Translations under genes and position numbers: made by a program | The notes under the pieces: model-generated | Told to the model about the DNA's origin: nothing | Databases searched by the model: none | Seen by the model: only the letters and a program-made list of their open reading frames with translations | Shown here: piece by piece, positions 61,451 to 64,000 of the stretch | How positions within the stretch are numbered: position 1 is the stretch's first letter | Layout: each line of letters starts with the position of its first letter | From: Blastococcus sp. TF02A-30 | GTDB lineage: Bacteria; Actinomycetota; Actinomycetes; Mycobacteriales; Geodermatophilaceae | Assembly: GCF_003319185.1 (NCBI RefSeq) | Contig: NZ_QOHJ01000003.1 | Location: 310,001 to 374,000 of the forward strand | Direction: 5' to 3' | Length of the DNA stretch: 64,000 nucleotides

Positions 61451-61954
61451 GTGTCGACCCCCACCGACGAGCAGGACCAGGGCATCTGGCTGACCCAGGA
61501 GGCCTACGACCGGCTGAAGGCCGAGCTGGACCAGCTGGTGGCGAACCGACCGGCGATGGCCGCCGAGATCAACGCCCGCCGCGAGGAGGGCGACCTCAAG
61601 GAGAACGGCGGTTACCACGCCGCCAAGGAGGAGCAGGGCAAGCAGGAGGGCCGCATCCGCCAGCTCACCGACCTGCTCCGCAAGGCGCACGTCGGCGAGC
61701 CGCCCACGACGGCGACCAACGCCGCGCTGGGCACGGTCATCACGATCAAGTTCGCCGGCGACGACGAGACGGAGAAGTTCCTCCTCGGGTCGCGCGAGAT
61801 CGCGGGCACGACCGACCTCACCGTCTACTCCCCCGAGTCGGCCCTGGGCGCGGCGATCATGGGTGCGGCGCCGGGTGCGACCGTGACCTACCAGGCGCCC
61901 AACGGCCGCGACATCACCGTCGAGGTCGTCGGCGTCGAGCCGTTCGTCCCCTGA
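61451..61954 (+). CDS. greA: transcription elongation factor GreA
   Basis: GreA rescues backtracked RNA polymerase by stimulating transcript cleavage. The 167-residue product has the N-terminal coiled coil (WLTQEAYDRLKAELDQLVAN, ARREEGDLKENGGYHAAKEE) with the acidic tip in GDLKENGGYHAAKE, and the C-terminal FKBP-like domain. The GTG start has CAGGAG upstream. It lies next to mca, divergent, as in mycobacteria. Confidence 0.95.
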   Translation: MSTPTDEQDQGIWLTQEAYDRLKAELDQLVANRPAMAAEINARREEGDLKENGGYHAAKEEQGKQEGRIRQLTDLLRKAHVGEPPTTATNAALGTVITIKFAGDDETEKFLLGSREIAGTTDLTVYSPESALGAAIMGAAPGATVTYQAPNGRDITVEVVGVEPFVP

Positions 61955-61976
61955 CGGGCCGGGCGGACAGGTCACG

Positions 61977-62309
61977 GTGAGCTCGCCGCGGGCCCGCTCC
62001 CGGCGGGCGGAGAACACCGGCTTCCCGTGCGTGCACTGCGCCGCGCCGGTACCGGCGAACACCGACGGGCACTACCGGAACCACTGCCCGTACTGCCTGT
62101 GGTCGCTGCACGTCGACGACCTGCCGGGCGACCGGGCCAGCGAGTGCCGGCAGCCCATGGAACCGATCGGGCTGGTGGAGAAGTCGGGCAAGGGCTGGCA
62201 GGTGGTGCACCGCTGCACGGCGTGCGGCCACCGCCAGCCCAACCGGCTCGTCCGCGAGGGCGCCGCCCCGGACGACCTGGACCTGGTGCTGTCGCTGCCC
62301 TGGCTGTAG
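61977..62309 (+). CDS. RNHCP domain zinc-ribbon protein
   Basis: The 110-residue product has two CxxC pairs and an RNHCPYC motif (FPCVHCAAPVP, GHYRNHCPYCLWSLHVDD, VHRCTACGHRQPNRLV), the pattern named RNHCP domain. Eight cysteines suggest bound zinc. Its role is unknown. It starts at GTG 23 bases after greA, probably on the same transcript, and converges with the peptidase. Confidence 0.88.
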   Translation: MSSPRARSRRAENTGFPCVHCAAPVPANTDGHYRNHCPYCLWSLHVDDLPGDRASECRQPMEPIGLVEKSGKGWQVVHRCTACGHRQPNRLVREGAAPDDLDLVLSLPWL

Positions 62310-62316
62310 GCCCCCG

Positions 62317-64000
62317 TCAGGCGGCGAGGCCCCGGCGGCGGAGCAGCGGTGCGGGGTCGGCGTCCCGGCCCCGCACGGCGCGGAAGGCGGCCAGCGGGTC
62401 CACCGAGCCGCCCACCGCGAGCAGCCGCTGCCGGAACGCGTCGCCGTTCTCCCGGCGCAGGCCGCCGTTCTCCTTGAACCACTCCACGGTGTCGGCGTCG
62501 AGGACCTCCGACCAGATGTAGGAGTAGTAGCCGGCCGAGTACCCGCCGGCGAACACGTGCTGGAAGTAGGTCGTCCGGTACCGCGGGGGCACCAGGTCGG
62601 ACGCGACACCCGCCGCCTCGAGCGCCCGCCGCTCGAACGCCGCCGGGTCGCCGACCTCGGTCTCGGGCGCGATCCGGTGCCACGCCTGGTCCAGCAGCGT
62701 GGCGGCGAGGTACTCCAGCGTCGCGAACCCCTCGCCCCAGAGCCGGGCGGCCTCGATCGCCTCGACGGCCGACGGCGGCAGCGGCTCGCCCGTCTCCACG
62801 TGCCGGGCGTAGTTGCCGAGCACGTCCGGCCACATCGCCCACATCTCGTTGACCTGGCTCGGGAACTCGACGAAGTCCCGGGGGACGCTGGTCCCGGCGA
62901 ACCGGGGGTACGTCACCGAGGAGCTCAGCCCGTGCAGCGCGTGGCCGAACTCGTGGAACAGCGTGTCGACCTCGTCGAGCGTCAGCAGCGCCGGCTGCCC
63001 CTCGGGCGGACGGGCGACGTTGAGGTTGTTCACCACCACCGGCCGGGTGCCCAGCAGCCGCGACTGGGTGACGAAGGAGTTCATCCAGGCACCGCCGCGC
63101 TTGCCCTCGCGGGCGAAGAAGTCGCCGAGGTAGAGCCCGAGCGGGGCGCCGTCCGCGTCGCTGACCTCCCAGACGCGGACGTCGGGGTGGTAGCCCTCCA
63201 GATCGGGCCGCGGGGTGAAGGTGAAGCCGTAGAGCAGCCCGGCGGCGTGGAAGACGCCGTCGACCAGCACCCGGTCCAGCTCGAACCACGACCGCAGGGC
63301 GGCGGTGTCGACGGCGTAGCGCTCGGCGCGCACCTGCTCGGCGTAGAAGGCCCAGTCCCAGGCGGCGAGCTCGACGCCGTCGCGGGCCGCGGCCTCGGCG
63401 AGCACCTCCGCCTCGGCCTCGGCGTTGGCCATGGAGGCGGGGACCATCGAGGCCAGCATGGCGTCCACCGCCTCGGTGGTGCGCGCGGTCGAGTCGGCCA
63501 GCACCAGGTCGGCGTGCGTGCCGAAGCCCAGCAACCGGGCCCGCTCGGCGCGCAGCCGAGCGATCCGGACCGCGACCGGCCCGTTGTCGTGCTCGCCGGC
63601 CGATGCCCGGGTCACCGATGCCTCGTGCACCCGGCGGCGCAGCGCCCGGTCCCGCAGCTTGGCGAGCAGCGGCTGGCGCGTGGGCAGCAGCAGCGGCAGC
63701 ACCCAGCCCTCCAGCCCCCGGTCGGCGGCGGCCGTCGCGGCGGCGGCGACCTCCTCCTCGCCGAGCCCGTCGAGCTGCGCCCGGTCGGTGACGTGCACCG
63801 CGGCGGCGTCCATCGCCTGCTGGACGTTCTGGCCGAACTGCGTCGACAGGGCCGAGAGCTCCTGGTTGAGCTCGGTGAGCCGGGCCCGCCCGGCCTCGTC
63901 GAGCTGGGCGCCGGCCAGGACGAAGTCGAGGTGGTAGCGCTCGACCAGCCGCACCGACTCCTCGTCCAGGCCGGCGTCGTGGCGCGCGGCGTGCACCGCG
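62317..64000 (-). CDS. M3 family oligopeptidase (Dcp/OpdA type), N-terminus outside the window
   Basis: About 560 residues of an M3 metallopeptidase are seen. The zinc motif HEFGH lies in VDTLFHEFGHALHGLSS, with the third ligand Glu in PSQVNEMWAMWP. The C-terminal substrate-recognition motif FAGGYSAGYYSYIWSEVL is present. The protein has no signal peptide in the visible part and is probably cytosolic, cutting short peptides. The gene runs off the right edge, so its start and first 100 or so residues are missing. Confidence 0.93.
   Translation of the reverse strand, partial: AVHAARHDAGLDEESVRLVERYHLDFVLAGAQLDEAGRARLTELNQELSALSTQFGQNVQQAMDAAAVHVTDRAQLDGLGEEEVAAAATAAADRGLEGWVLPLLLPTRQPLLAKLRDRALRRRVHEASVTRASAGEHDNGPVAVRIARLRAERARLLGFGTHADLVLADSTARTTEAVDAMLASMVPASMANAEAEAEVLAEAAARDGVELAAWDWAFYAEQVRAERYAVDTAALRSWFELDRVLVDGVFHAAGLLYGFTFTPRPDLEGYHPDVRVWEVSDADGAPLGLYLGDFFAREGKRGGAWMNSFVTQSRLLGTRPVVVNNLNVARPPEGQPALLTLDEVDTLFHEFGHALHGLSSSVTYPRFAGTSVPRDFVEFPSQVNEMWAMWPDVLGNYARHVETGEPLPPSAVEAIEAARLWGEGFATLEYLAATLLDQAWHRIAPETEVGDPAAFERRALEAAGVASDLVPPRYRTTYFQHVFAGGYSAGYYSYIWSEVLDADTVEWFKENGGLRRENGDAFRQRLLAVGGSVDPLAAFRAVRGRDADPAPLLRRRGLAA

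Overview
High-GC DNA with translationally coupled genes and GTG starts points to an actinobacterium. Mycothiol biology (mca, a mycothiol-dependent isomerase fold), a Bpa-type proteasome activator, a short-chain cis-prenyltransferase and a WS/DGAT acyltransferase support this. Together with a complete flagellar locus, the gene content suggests the Geodermatophilaceae (Blastococcus, Geodermatophilus or Modestobacter type); this placement is inference from gene content, not a database result.

Layout. Positions 1-9.3 kb hold housekeeping genes: the start of ispH (divergent), a lipid-droplet-type protein, xseA-xseB, a DUF4245 membrane protein, glpX, a DUF1707/LiaF-like protein, a Gln/Tyr-repeat membrane protein, fumC and citrate synthase. 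At 9.5-12.7 kb lie a large cell-wall hydrolase-like protein (NlpC/P60 plus VanY) and two coupled genes of unknown function. From 12.9 to 47.4 kb is a flagellar island. The minus-strand arm reads flgN-flgK-flgL-fliW-csrA, then an unknown 155-aa gene and a divergent sigma-like regulator. The plus-strand arm reads fliA, fliC, fliD-fliS-fliT-like, then flgB-flgC-fliE-fliF-fliG-fliH-fliI-fliJ-(NlpC/SLT hydrolase)-fliK-flgD-flgE, then flbD-motA-motB-fliL, then fliM-fliN-fliO-fliP-fliQ-fliR-flhB, and finally flhA, a degenerate flhF and a small membrane protein. From 47.7 kb to the end are phoH2, a two-gene ABC exporter, a DUF885 protein, a cis-prenyltransferase, hemolysin III, a geranylgeranyl-reductase-family oxidoreductase, bpa, a WS/DGAT, a tandem universal stress protein, mca, greA, an RNHCP protein and an M3 oligopeptidase cut by the window edge.

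The housekeeping genes on both sides follow the order known from the Mycobacterium tuberculosis Rv1080c-Rv1110 region (greA, mca, Rv1083, hemolysin III, Rv1086, phoH2, fum, glpX, Rv1100, xseB, xseA, Rv1109c, lytB2). The flagellar genes lie inside a conserved actinobacterial block.

Control. Several flagellar units begin after one shared element: a TCA-containing -35 box (CTCAAG, GTCAGG or GTCACG), exactly 15 bases, then GCCGATGA-like. This is the sigma-28/WhiG pattern and fits the fliA gene in the island. Strong hairpins close most units (after fliC, the fliT-like gene, fliL, flhB and the last gene). csrA and fliW next to a flagellin leader that carries ANGGA sites, one in the ribosome binding site, suggest the CsrA-FliW translational switch known from Bacillus subtilis. 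No flgM, flgG, flhG or chemotaxis gene is seen in the window.
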